Source: Bacilli bacterium (GTDB taxonomy: Bacteria; Bacillota_I; Bacilli_A; RFN20; CAG-826). From it: DNA of 23,008 nucleotides. Positions within the stretch are counted from its first letter, which is position 1. Each line of letters starts with the position of its first letter. Location of the stretch: assembly GCA_024698065.1 (NCBI GenBank), contig JAILRR010000002.1, forward strand, positions 1-23,008, written 5' to 3'. The notes beneath the pieces are model-generated. The model saw only the letters and a list, made by a program, of their open reading frames with translations. It was not told where the DNA came from and did no database searches. Shown in pieces: positions 6,104 to 15,083 of the stretch. The translations under genes and the position numbers were made by a program.

Positions 6104-9100
6104 ATGGGCAAGGCTCGCATTCATCACATAAAAGCAGTAGGCATAATGACTATGGCCGCCTTCACGGCAGTCACAGTTGCTTTTGGTGTGTATGTCGCGG
6201 CCGCCGTATTCAAAAAAAACAGGAATCTCGAACCGACGGGAGGGGAAGTATCCCTTCGTTCTTATTTCCAAAAAGGCTCAGGCACGCAAGAAGACCCATT
6301 CGTCATCTCGAGGCCTATTCATTTTTACAACTTCTCCCGTCTTCAAAATCTTGGTGTCTTTTCGAGCAAAAGACACTTTGTCTTAGGATACGACCCAGCA
6401 CATCCTGATGATGCGTATGGCCAAGAAGAAGGGACCGACTTAACTTTCTATAAAGACAATTCGTCAAATACTCTTGTCGGAGACCACGTTCTCGACATGG
6501 AAAGCATCTATTCTCTAACGGACAGCATCGCGGCAATAGGCGATGAGGGTTCTCCTTTCTATGGCGATTTCAACGGACAAGGCTTGGGCATCAGAAATTT
6601 GAGAATCTCTTCCCAGCCTGATGATGTTGGAGTTTTTGGATACACCGCCCCTGGGTCGAAGGTCAGCAACGTTTTCTTAATCAATCCAAAAGTTACTGAC
6701 GATGGTTTTGAGACAGACACTGAGATAGCCCCTCTTTTCATAAACCCGGACAATTATAGTGGCACGGTAACTTGGAACAATGGCCAAAGCGTCCATGAAG
6801 CTGGATCGGAACCTCTATCCTCAACGCTCAACAACAGCGAGGTTTCCTTCGCTGACACTGACCCAAAGGTGAATATCACAGCCGCACTTCCTAACCTGCC
6901 GGCGAGTATGCCTAGTGTTACTTGCGAATACCGCTTGTCTTGTGATCTTCTTTCCCTTCCAAGCGTTTCAGGGGGAACGTATACCGACTTAATCTTCAAC
7001 AAAGGAAAAGTAACCATTGGCGACGATGAATATGACGGCCAATATAGGGCCTTTGCGACATGCGATGACGGAGGCACTTTCCACGTAAGGCTGTCGCTTG
7101 TTGCCTCTTCGGTCACTAATGGCGGAATCCACTATACGAAAACCCTCAACACTTACCTCATCGTTCTTACCCGTCACGTCGACGGTCTAGGAAACGCCTC
7201 TTTCACGTATCAAATCACCAAGGACCAATACGATGGCCAAACCGTTGGATACACCCAATATAGGCACTGTACAAACATCGGCCTCCTTTGCGGACACGCG
7301 GAGGGGTCCTTCCACCGCTGCTTTGTCTATGGCGGAACCTTATCCGTAAACAATTATCGTAGCAACATTTTGCCGCTCGTTCACGAAAGCGATACAGGGC
7401 TCATCGGAGAAATCGGCGCATCATCAGATTCATCAATATCACCACAGAGCAACTATGAAGGAGACAAGGACACCGGCGTTTTAAACTTCTCAAAGATGTA
7501 TGAGGATATTGCGGGAGGCAAACATACAGTTGTTAGTGGCACCACTTATTACTCATACACCCCAGGTGAGCATAATGAAACATTCATCGCAAACGGATCA
7601 AGCAACGACTTCCGCCTTTCTTATGAGCCAGAAAGCGAGTCCGCTGTGACATCTGTCAAGGTCAACGGCAGCAACAAAGGGTACACTCTAAACGGTTCAA
7701 TCATAACCATTTCCGGAAACACACTGGCCGAAAACGCCGTTGTTACCGTCTATTACAAGAGCGACAGCGCCGATAAATTCATGTCCTACCTTCGTAACAA
7801 CCAACTCAGCGGGGATTATTTGTTCTATGCAACAAAGTATAGTAACACCCTCGATTTCATCGGGCAGAGAGTGATTGAGGACACCGAAACCGACAAGAGG
7901 AAAGGAATGGGTGTTTTCTCCTTGGTCACAACCGCTACCCCATCCGACACGAACAGTAACTTCGCTATCAATGAACTCGGCGACTTCGTCATTAAAAAGG
8001 ACGACACAGCCCAATCTGAAATGACATTCTCAGACTTCTATTACACCACCGCAGAATGGAATGCTGATCCCGATGGCGATGGTCATCCAACTTATGAAGA
8101 CATTTCTGGTTGGAGCGACGTGATGGATTCCGAATATCACATCAATCAGCCATATTCTTTCCCGACGGGCATCACTCCGAAGACTTGGAATCCGTATTTC
8201 GAACGCTATTTCAATTACAACATCCACTGTGACCTTTCTGCTAACAGTACGATGAATAACTACTTCTTCAATACCGAAAGCGAATTCCTCAAGAACTATT
8301 TCGCCTACAAACTCGTCAATTCTTCCGGTGTCGCCCCAGCATACAACACTCCACCTTTCGGTGTATTCGTTAGAAACATCAACCCTGATACAGGAAATGA
8401 GACTCCAATCACCAAATTCGATTCCGCCCTTGAGGTTAAAGAGGAATCTGGTAATGTGTTCTCTTCTTTGCAAGCTCCTTACACCGAGACTTTTGTTGGA
8501 AACGGAATAGACAAATCCTTCGATCTTAAACACGCCCCAGTTAGCGTCACTTCTCTTACAGTCGATGGCAATTCTACAAACGCCTATTCCATCGAAAGCA
8601 ATGTGATAACATTCAATGACGCCCCTGGCGATACCTCGCCGATTTCAATCACATACAAATACAAAGCCCCAACGAAGAGCGTTGTTTTCTCCATCAAAAA
8701 CAGCGGAGGCGCCAACGTCACCTTGTTTGCCGCTTCAACCTCTGAGAACGAAAACGGTAGCTACGTTGGGATTTATGACACCAGCCGTGGTGATTTGTAT
8801 ACCGGAAATAACATCACATCAAAACCTGACTATGCGATGTATTGCCCTTATTACACCGGAACCGACTCACTAGAAAGAGGCCATTTCCATTCCTACTCTT
8901 ACGACTATTCAAGCGGTGCGACCCCTCTCACTGCCACCGATAGCCAAAACCTAGTCCAAAACCGCTTATATGCGCATACATTCTATCTGAAGCAGGGTGA
9001 ATATCTCGTCTCTTCGCCCGAAGGGACAGCCAAGCTTGTCTACCTTTGCGCTCAGGGCCAAAACGGAAAAGGAAACACGGGTCTAAGCCAACCAAATGGC

Positions 9101-9439
9101 CTTGAAACCATTGAAGATATAGACTTTATCGGACAAGACTCTGATCCAAAGAAAGCCTTAAGGATTGACTCAGATGGCAAAGTCCTCAATTCAACCGATC
9201 AGAACATCCGTTGCTATTTAAGTTTCAATTCCGCTTGGGATGATTCATCGACTGCGACAGCGGGAAACAACGATTTCATTGTCGTAACTGGGCTAAGCAA
9301 TGGAAAACCTACCGTTGACATAAATGCCGGAGGAAACTTGACATACCTGCTCATTGACAACGAAGGCAGATATAGCTGCTCATTCAATGGCGACCCATTC
9401 GAAAGACAATTCTATGAATATGTGCGGCCAACAAGCTGA
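6104..9439 (+). CDS. Large envelope protein with GLUG-like region and two shared modules
   Basis: A 1,111-residue surface protein. A hydrophobic N-terminal segment (residues about 11-36) is a signal or membrane anchor. Residues 58-85 (GSGTQEDPFVISRPIHFYNF...) match the opening of many bacterial surface proteins that precede GLUG repeats. Residues 150-197 (SPFYGDFNGQGLGIRNL...VGVFGYTAPGSKVSNVFL) follow the GLUG-like pattern F-x-G-x-F-x-G-x-G ... I-x-N-L ... VG-x-FG; a related stretch IGLLCGHAEGSFHRCFVYGG occurs near residue 390. Shared modules lie at residues about 492-552 and 795-853. No cell-wall sorting signal was found. The start is 2 nt after the previous stop with only a G-rich, weak ribosome site, so translation is probably coupled. 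Its role in adhesion or matrix assembly is inferred from architecture and operon. Confidence 0.75.
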   Translation: MGKARIHHIKAVGIMTMAAFTAVTVAFGVYVAAAVFKKNRNLEPTGGEVSLRSYFQKGSGTQEDPFVISRPIHFYNFSRLQNLGVFSSKRHFVLGYDPAHPDDAYGQEEGTDLTFYKDNSSNTLVGDHVLDMESIYSLTDSIAAIGDEGSPFYGDFNGQGLGIRNLRISSQPDDVGVFGYTAPGSKVSNVFLINPKVTDDGFETDTEIAPLFINPDNYSGTVTWNNGQSVHEAGSEPLSSTLNNSEVSFADTDPKVNITAALPNLPASMPSVTCEYRLSCDLLSLPSVSGGTYTDLIFNKGKVTIGDDEYDGQYRAFATCDDGGTFHVRLSLVASSVTNGGIHYTKTLNTYLIVLTRHVDGLGNASFTYQITKDQYDGQTVGYTQYRHCTNIGLLCGHAEGSFHRCFVYGGTLSVNNYRSNILPLVHESDTGLIGEIGASSDSSISPQSNYEGDKDTGVLNFSKMYEDIAGGKHTVVSGTTYYSYTPGEHNETFIANGSSNDFRLSYEPESESAVTSVKVNGSNKGYTLNGSIITISGNTLAENAVVTVYYKSDSADKFMSYLRNNQLSGDYLFYATKYSNTLDFIGQRVIEDTETDKRKGMGVFSLVTTATPSDTNSNFAINELGDFVIKKDDTAQSEMTFSDFYYTTAEWNADPDGDGHPTYEDISGWSDVMDSEYHINQPYSFPTGITPKTWNPYFERYFNYNIHCDLSANSTMNNYFFNTESEFLKNYFAYKLVNSSGVAPAYNTPPFGVFVRNINPDTGNETPITKFDSALEVKEESGNVFSSLQAPYTETFVGNGIDKSFDLKHAPVSVTSLTVDGNSTNAYSIESNVITFNDAPGDTSPISITYKYKAPTKSVVFSIKNSGGANVTLFAASTSENENGSYVGIYDTSRGDLYTGNNITSKPDYAMYCPYYTGTDSLERGHFHSYSYDYSSGATPLTATDSQNLVQNRLYAHTFYLKQGEYLVSSPEGTAKLVYLCAQGQNGKGNTGLSQPNGLETIEDIDFIGQDSDPKKALRIDSDGKVLNSTDQNIRCYLSFNSAWDDSSTATAGNNDFIVVTGLSNGKPTVDINAGGNLTYLLIDNEGRYSCSFNGDPFERQFYEYVRPTS
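7577..7759 (+). repeat. Shared surface module, copy 3
   Basis: Protein pattern ETFIANGSSNDF, VKVNGSNKGYTLNG, ITISGNTLAENAVVTVYY. More diverged than the others: the usual TF-x-x-AP is ITISGNTLA here. Confidence 0.65.
8486..8662 (+). repeat. Shared surface module, copy 4
   Basis: Protein pattern ETFVGNGIDKSF, LTVDGNSTNAYSIESN, ITFNDAPGDTSPISITYKY. A close match to the consensus. Confidence 0.75.
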
Positions 9440-9454
9440 AAAGGAGGAATGAAC

Positions 9455-12400
9455 ATGATTGGAAATAACTATAAAAACAAGAGTAAATTTTGCCTCTTCT
9501 TTTTGATTTGTTCTTTGCTTTTTGCCTCTTGCGGAATCAAAAACCATAGCCTTTTCAACGGAGAGGATGCCCGTTTCGCCAACTACACCGCCATCGGTTC
9601 GGATTCGGCCGGACTCGCCTATTACGAAGATGAGACGAACCCAAATGAAATCGCCGTTGCCATTGGAACTTGCACAGATGCCGACATCATCGTAACAAAA
9701 TATCAGGGAAGGGATGTGACCTCTGTTTTCCCTTCTGGATTCCAAAACTGCAGCACCATTAAGACTATCTCTCTTCCGGAAACCATAACCGCCTTCGGAA
9801 CGGATGCTTTCGCTGGTTCGAACATCGAATCAATTATTATCCCGGCAGCCTTGTCCTCGATTCCGTCCGGCGCTTTCCGTAACTGCCGAAAGCTTAAAAC
9901 CGTTGATTTTGCAACGGGAAACCAAGTTACCTCAATCAATGCCTATGCTTTTGCAAACGATTACAGCCTTGAAGTTTTCCCATTCCATAAAATCGGGAAT
10001 CTTAGATCAATCGGAAGCGAGGCTTTCCTTTATTGTAAAAGCCTTGGCAACATCGTTTTCAACGAAGGGTTTACCACATTGTCATCATATGCTTTCCAAG
10101 ATTGCAAAGGGCTTTCAATCGTTTATTTCCCTTCAACCATAACCTCGATTGGTGAATTCGCTTTCAGAGGCGTTGGCCAAAACGCCACCATCTATTTCAA
10201 TCAGGACCGTGGAGAGGTCCTTGCCCAATGTAACATCACCGATTTAGATAGTGCCGCCCCATTCAAAGACAACCACAACTTCTCGTTCGACAATTATTAT
10301 GTGCCAATAGTTTGGAAGGTTGGCGATTTAAAAATTAGCGGAAGCTTTCACTTCACCAACCCTGGCACTTACAACCTGAAAAAATACACCACAGGAAACG
10401 GCGAATCCGATTACAAGACCGACGGATCGACCGAATTCCCAGAAACAATTGCCGATGACGAGGTCGTTTTAACTTTTTATGATGACCACGGAGAGACAGA
10501 GATCGACATTCCATCGACAATCGAATGGGACAAAACATACAAAGTTGTCGGCATCCAGAATCAAGTTTTCGCCAACCAGACCGATATAACAAAAGTGACT
10601 TTCCACGAGAATTTGAGATTTATCGACTATCAGGCGTTTGCAGGTTGCACTGCCCTGACGGAAATCAACCTACAAGGCGCAACCGATCTTCAACACATCC
10701 AATCAAGAGCGTTCTATAACACAATGCCTTTGACTAACGACACAAGCACCAGCAGCATGCGCTCCATCCATATTCCACCTAACGTAGAGAATATCGCAGT
10801 AGACGCATTCCGAAGCTGTGACGCTTTGTTCAAGGTCTATTTCGATGGTGCAACCAATCAGTATGAAGAGGTGTTCATCTGTGATGGTTCCACTTCTTCT
10901 TTTGAGCTTCCATATTACCCAAATTCAATATCCTCCGTTAGAGTTGGTGGCTCTACTGAGGCTTATAACCTTTCCGGAAAGACAATTACACTGACTGAAG
11001 CCCCCGTTTCATCGGCCGTAGTAAGAGTCAAATATACGACCAATAGCACAACAACCCAAACATTCGTTGGCGAAGGAGATGTTTCCGACTTTTACCTTTC
11101 CTGCCTCGCCGATGCAATTGGAGTTGTTGAGGTCAATGGGGAGCAACTGAGTAACGATGCATATGCTTCCTCTAACTATTTAGACGGAACGATAACAAAA
11201 ACAAAAATCACTTTCAACACGGCTCCAGATGAAGATGCCGTTATATCGATTTCTTATAGAGCGCTTCCAAAACTCGTAAGAATTCATGCCTACGCCTTTG
11301 AAGATTGCTTTAATGATCGTCATGGTCTTTCGTTTGGTGCCTCTTACTCTTTGAAAGAGATGGATCACCCATACCAAAACGTTTATTTCCCATCTAGCCT
11401 CAACTACATAGAAAGGCGCGCATTTGCAAGTAGTCAAATCGTTGGTGGTGCTATTTTCAAGAGCCAATCCCTCACGCTCGAAGAATATGCTTTTTATTCA
11501 GAAGAAGGTCTCTCCGCAATCGAATTCCCAACGACAATGACCAATTTAACGATCTATGGGAACTGTTTCGCGTCAGGGATCAACAACAGGAACGAATATG
11601 CTGCCGGCTCTTATTTCAAAAAACTGACATCGGTGACGCTTCCATCAAATACCGTTGTTGGAGGAAATGACATTTTCGCCGGCCATATATTCCTTTCCAT
11701 TTATTGCATCGGCAATGAACCATCGGTGATCAATAGCAGCGACAGCTGGAACTTCATTGCTACTGGCACAGAGAGCACATTTGTCGATTATTCAACTTCT
11801 AGCGACAACGATTATGCTCCAACGTACGTGGTAGATTCCGCAGACGATATTGTTTCATTGCCAAGCAAAGAATTCCCAATTTTCGATTTCGTCAAAGAAA
11901 AAGGCAAAACCAATGAGGTAACTTTAACGCGCTATCACTTCAACGGAAGCCATCTCAAAGACCAAGACGGAGACCCTGCAATCGTCCTCGGAGCCAGCCC
12001 AAACTCAACAAACAAGAGAAGCATTAATAGCAACTATAACTCAGAGTATGCTGTTCTTTTGGATAACGGCCACTTTAGAGCAGAGGTTCCAGCGATAGTC
12101 TACGTAGGAAGCAATCCATGCAGCGTGACCAAAATTGGGGAAAAAGCTTTATGGATCCAAATTAACAAAAGCAACAATCACCCTAAGACGAAAGGCAGCG
12201 AAGGGCACAATTATTGGAAGGATGATTCCAATTTTTGGACAATGAGAGAGATTACACTCCCAAATTCTGTTAAAGAAATCGCAAAATCAGCGTTATCGGT
12301 TGTGCCGTTTGCTACTTTGAAGAGCTATGATGCATCCAACTCAAAGATTGCTAGCGACGGTTCATCGATGATTTGGGATAACACCAAAGCCATTTCCGAT

Positions 12401-13855
12401 AATGGAGTGTTCCCTGCCAGTCTTGAAATCCTCGGCACAAGGGCGTGTTCGTTTTCCGCTCTCACAAACGCTTCGTTGCCAAATAGTTTGATAAGCTTTG
12501 GTGGGGTATCAAGTTCTTCTGCGGCGAACGACGATTCTTTCAAGTATTTCCCTTTCATTGGTTGTTTTGACCTAGGCAACATCACTATGTATGGCAGTGG
12601 GTCTAGTATTTTTTCCGCGGGAGGTGGCGTCCTCACCTACACAAGAAATAATACGGAGACAATGCTTGAAGGCGCCGAAGGCATTGGGTCGATAATGATC
12701 CCTTGGGGTACCCAAGGGATGGTCGCAGGAGCTCTTCGCGGAGGTCGAAAGATTCAAACTGTCACGTTCCCTTACACCTTAAAAAAGATTGCTAATTATT
12801 TTATCGATGCGATCGGTAGTGCTACGGACCCTAGTGGGGCTTACAATGGAAATAAGCTTAATACCGTTTCTTTCAGCAACGCTTCTGAATATAGTCAAGT
12901 CGACGATAGCCAACTAAGCATAACGACATCTCAATGCACAGAAATCGGTAACGCCGCGTTCTGGGGATGCAACATTAGTAGCATGGAGTTCCCAAAAAAT
13001 CTTCAAAAACTTGGAGCAGAGGCTTTCGAAGAATGCAAAAATCTTCAAAACATCTCTGTAGACCAAGGCACTCAAGGCGCTCCTAATTACGAAAGTGTGG
13101 ATCCTATCAATTGTGGCTCGCACCTTAATTTTACTAACCTCGAATCCCTAACTACTATCGGGAAAGAATGCTTCTTAAAAAATGAAAAACTGACGGCCGT
13201 CACTACATCAAGCTCCATAACAGGCCTTACTTCAGATAGCATCTTTTCTGGGTGCACTGGTTTAACGAACGTAAATCTGCACCAAAACACGAAAACCTTA
13301 GGCAAACTGATCTTCAATGGTTGCAGCAGTCTAACGACAGTCACTTTCAACTCAACAACAACGCTCAGCCTCGGAGAAAGTTCGTTTAACGGGTGCGGAG
13401 CGCTCAATTCGATTTCTTTCGCGGGAGCAAATGTGACTTTCGGCAAAACGGCATTCCAGAATTGCACTTCATTGAAGAAAATCACCATTCCTGCAAACAG
13501 CATAATCGGGGTCAACTCATTCAAAAACTGCACAGGCCTTGATGACGATGGCTTGAACGGCGGAGTAATTGTGAAAGCCGGATGCTCCTTCAGCAAAGAC
13601 CAGCCATTCCAAGGTTGCCCAGAGGGAACGCATATCTTCATTGAAGAAACCGATACAACATACGCGAGTGCCCGATCTGGCGGTGGTGCGACTACAAGAT
13701 ATCCAGATGGCTGGAACCAGCTAAGCCAAGGGGGAAATACTATCGAACCATATCTATTTGCAGAGACAGAAGACGACATTACGCAAAGCGCATTTAAGCA
13801 TTGGAGATGGCTTAATGGCGTAGTCGGTGGCACCCCTGAGATTTGGGAATCATAA
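9455..13855 (+). CDS. BspA-like leucine-rich-repeat (LRR_5) surface lipoprotein with two shared modules
   Basis: A 1,466-residue lipoprotein. The start is decided by AGGAGG at 9442-9447: ATG 9455 has 7-nt spacing, whereas ATG 9449 would have only 1. The signal peptide ends in lipobox LLFASCG. Many BspA/TpLRR-type repeats follow, pattern (I/L)-x-x-(I/V)-x-(L/F)P-x-(T/S)(I/L)-x-x-I-x-x-x-AF-x-x-C-x-x-L. They occur at residues about 85-255, 365-470, 605-720, 925-1120 and 1150-1400, for example FPSTITSIGEFAFRG and FNGCSSLTTVTFNS. Two shared modules interrupt them at about 472-602. The C-terminus (HWRWLNGVVGG) carries no sorting signal. BspA-like proteins bind host or bacterial surface ligands in several oral and gut species. 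It follows the previous gene by 15 nt and precedes the last gene by 13 nt. Confidence 0.85.
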   Translation: MIGNNYKNKSKFCLFFLICSLLFASCGIKNHSLFNGEDARFANYTAIGSDSAGLAYYEDETNPNEIAVAIGTCTDADIIVTKYQGRDVTSVFPSGFQNCSTIKTISLPETITAFGTDAFAGSNIESIIIPAALSSIPSGAFRNCRKLKTVDFATGNQVTSINAYAFANDYSLEVFPFHKIGNLRSIGSEAFLYCKSLGNIVFNEGFTTLSSYAFQDCKGLSIVYFPSTITSIGEFAFRGVGQNATIYFNQDRGEVLAQCNITDLDSAAPFKDNHNFSFDNYYVPIVWKVGDLKISGSFHFTNPGTYNLKKYTTGNGESDYKTDGSTEFPETIADDEVVLTFYDDHGETEIDIPSTIEWDKTYKVVGIQNQVFANQTDITKVTFHENLRFIDYQAFAGCTALTEINLQGATDLQHIQSRAFYNTMPLTNDTSTSSMRSIHIPPNVENIAVDAFRSCDALFKVYFDGATNQYEEVFICDGSTSSFELPYYPNSISSVRVGGSTEAYNLSGKTITLTEAPVSSAVVRVKYTTNSTTTQTFVGEGDVSDFYLSCLADAIGVVEVNGEQLSNDAYASSNYLDGTITKTKITFNTAPDEDAVISISYRALPKLVRIHAYAFEDCFNDRHGLSFGASYSLKEMDHPYQNVYFPSSLNYIERRAFASSQIVGGAIFKSQSLTLEEYAFYSEEGLSAIEFPTTMTNLTIYGNCFASGINNRNEYAAGSYFKKLTSVTLPSNTVVGGNDIFAGHIFLSIYCIGNEPSVINSSDSWNFIATGTESTFVDYSTSSDNDYAPTYVVDSADDIVSLPSKEFPIFDFVKEKGKTNEVTLTRYHFNGSHLKDQDGDPAIVLGASPNSTNKRSINSNYNSEYAVLLDNGHFRAEVPAIVYVGSNPCSVTKIGEKALWIQINKSNNHPKTKGSEGHNYWKDDSNFWTMREITLPNSVKEIAKSALSVVPFATLKSYDASNSKIASDGSSMIWDNTKAISDNGVFPASLEILGTRACSFSALTNASLPNSLISFGGVSSSSAANDDSFKYFPFIGCFDLGNITMYGSGSSIFSAGGGVLTYTRNNTETMLEGAEGIGSIMIPWGTQGMVAGALRGGRKIQTVTFPYTLKKIANYFIDAIGSATDPSGAYNGNKLNTVSFSNASEYSQVDDSQLSITTSQCTEIGNAAFWGCNISSMEFPKNLQKLGAEAFEECKNLQNISVDQGTQGAPNYESVDPINCGSHLNFTNLESLTTIGKECFLKNEKLTAVTTSSSITGLTSDSIFSGCTGLTNVNLHQNTKTLGKLIFNGCSSLTTVTFNSTTTLSLGESSFNGCGALNSISFAGANVTFGKTAFQNCTSLKKITIPANSIIGVNSFKNCTGLDDDGLNGGVIVKAGCSFSKDQPFQGCPEGTHIFIEETDTTYASARSGGGATTRYPDGWNQLSQGGNTIEPYLFAETEDDITQSAFKHWRWLNGVVGGTPEIWES
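10868..11040 (+). repeat. Shared surface module, copy 5
   Basis: Protein pattern EVFICDGSTSSFELPYYP, VRVGGSTEAYNLSG, ITLTEAPVSSAVVRVKY, placed between leucine-rich-repeat blocks. Confidence 0.75.
11057..11260 (+). repeat. Shared surface module, copy 6
   Basis: Protein pattern QTFVGEGDVSDFYLS, VEVNGEQLSNDAY, ITFNTAPDEDAVISISY, in tandem with copy 5. Confidence 0.75.
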
Positions 13856-13868
13856 TGAGGCAAGCTCT

Positions 13869-15023
13869 ATGGAAAAGAAAAAGAGAGTTCTTAGAACAGG
13901 ATTGATAATTACCTTCGCAAGTCTAGCCGCTTTGGCAGCAGGAGGTAGTGTTTTTGCATGGTTTTCCATGCAAAACAGAGCTTCGGTTAATCTTTCTAAC
14001 ATTGCCGTTACGGGAGAATCAACAACTGCCACTCTAAAATACTGCACTCTCAATTACCAAACACAAGGCCATTATGACGGCTACAAGGCCAACGATAGCC
14101 GCATCGATTCTAACAACACTTATAACTATGATGCTTTTTTCTTGGACGCTGACAACAACGCGAGAACTGCATTGAGTTTTGCCCCTGGATATTCATTCAC
14201 CTTCGCACTTGAGATCGAAGGAAGTTCGGACTCACAGGTGGTGATCACCAAATATCTCTCAGAAGCCAGCGACACCTATTTCTATAAGGAAAACGAGACG
14301 AGAAAGGGATTTGCCCTTTCAAGAGCCTTGGACGTCTATACGCAGGTTTATTCGAGCAAGCCAACCTCATCAGATCTCTATGCCTATTTCTCTCAGCAAG
14401 GGGTAATAGGAAGCGATTACTTCAATTATGTTGAGTCTACCCCTAGCGGAGGAACCACCATCAACCAACCGTGCTCATCAGGATTTGACGCAAGCTCCAC
14501 CGCTTATTTCCTCATGACCATGTATTTCTCCGATGATCCAAGCACATGGTATTCACCAGCAATTGGATCTACTTCTGAAAGCCTGGTTGGAGATGGCTCT
14601 ACTACAGTCTTTAGTCTAACAAGCGACGCCATAACCATTAATTCCGTTGAATTGACCGATAGCATTACTGCCTTAGGTGACTCAAGGGATGTTTATCTTT
14701 CGACCTCTGGCACAATAAACTCGGTGAAAATCAATGGCGTGCCACAAACTCAAGGCACTGAATACACATACAACGGCAATGTCGTTTCTTTTGACTTCGC
14801 CCCAAATGTCGGCGATCAAATAGAAGTTACCTATATAGCCGCTCCGTCATCTTATCGATACGTCAATAACCAATTAACCTTCAAAACAGCTCCATTTAAC
14901 GGAACCTCGATCGAAATCAATTGCAGTCATGAACTTGACTATTGTGTCCCTGACCCAGTCAATGGCAGCTCTAACGTTTATGAAGGGCTCACTGTTGCCT
15001 TGACTGATCTTCTTATCTCCTAA
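13869..15023 (+). CDS. Second TasA/SipW-type surface protein, module at the C-terminus
   Basis: A 384-residue exported protein. MEKKKRVLRTGLIITFASLA...GGSVFAWFSMQNRASVNLSN is a textbook SipW-type signal: hydrophobic helix, then FAWF, then a strand-rich start. Residues about 50-230 are a beta-rich, Tyr/Ser/Asp-rich domain. The C-terminal third (237-353) holds an elaborated copy of the shared module (SLVGDGSTTVFSL ... VKINGVPQTQGTEYTYNG ... VSFDFAPNVGDQIEVTY) plus a half copy (NNQLTFKTAPFNGTSIEINC). The start at ATG 13869 fits a GAGG ribosome site about 12 nt upstream; the longer in-frame reading (13827) overlaps the previous gene and spoils the signal. Last gene of the operon; a strong terminator follows. 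No dedicated signal peptidase (SipW) gene is in the window. Confidence 0.75.
   Translation: MEKKKRVLRTGLIITFASLAALAAGGSVFAWFSMQNRASVNLSNIAVTGESTTATLKYCTLNYQTQGHYDGYKANDSRIDSNNTYNYDAFFLDADNNARTALSFAPGYSFTFALEIEGSSDSQVVITKYLSEASDTYFYKENETRKGFALSRALDVYTQVYSSKPTSSDLYAYFSQQGVIGSDYFNYVESTPSGGTTINQPCSSGFDASSTAYFLMTMYFSDDPSTWYSPAIGSTSESLVGDGSTTVFSLTSDAITINSVELTDSITALGDSRDVYLSTSGTINSVKINGVPQTQGTEYTYNGNVVSFDFAPNVGDQIEVTYIAAPSSYRYVNNQLTFKTAPFNGTSIEINCSHELDYCVPDPVNGSSNVYEGLTVALTDLLIS
14577..14928 (+). repeat. Shared surface module, copy 7 plus a half copy
   Basis: Protein pattern ESLVGDGSTTVFSL, VKINGVPQTQGTEYTYNG, VSFDFAPNVGDQIEVTY, followed by LTFKTAPFNGTSIEINC. An extra loop separates the first strand from the VKING strand, so this copy is longer. 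Confidence 0.7.
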
Positions 15024-15042
15024 GAATCACCGACAAAAAAAC

Positions 15043-15072
15043 AAAAAAGGTCCAGCAAATCCTGGACCTTTT
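15043..15072. terminator. Bidirectional intrinsic terminator
   Basis: AAAAGGTCCAG (15045-15055) pairs with CTGGACCTTTT (15062-15072), loop CAAATC, flanked by A-rich sequence on the left and T-rich on the right. It serves the surface-protein operon on the plus strand (T tail) and, with a longer T run, nusG on the minus strand. It cleanly ends nusG, so rplK cannot be read from the nusG promoter. Confidence 0.9.
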
Positions 15073-15083
15073 CATGTTTGTTG

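Noticed and set aside
9449..9454. ATG at 9449 as the start of the LRR lipoprotein
   Set aside because: Only 1 nt from the AGGAGG site; the next ATG (9455) has proper 7-nt spacing.
13087..13863. Long (258-codon) minus-strand frame opposite the LRR gene, and similar antisense frames at 8030-8533 and 1530-1859
   Set aside because: They mirror strong coding sequence on the plus strand, have no ribosome sites, and give no recognisable product.
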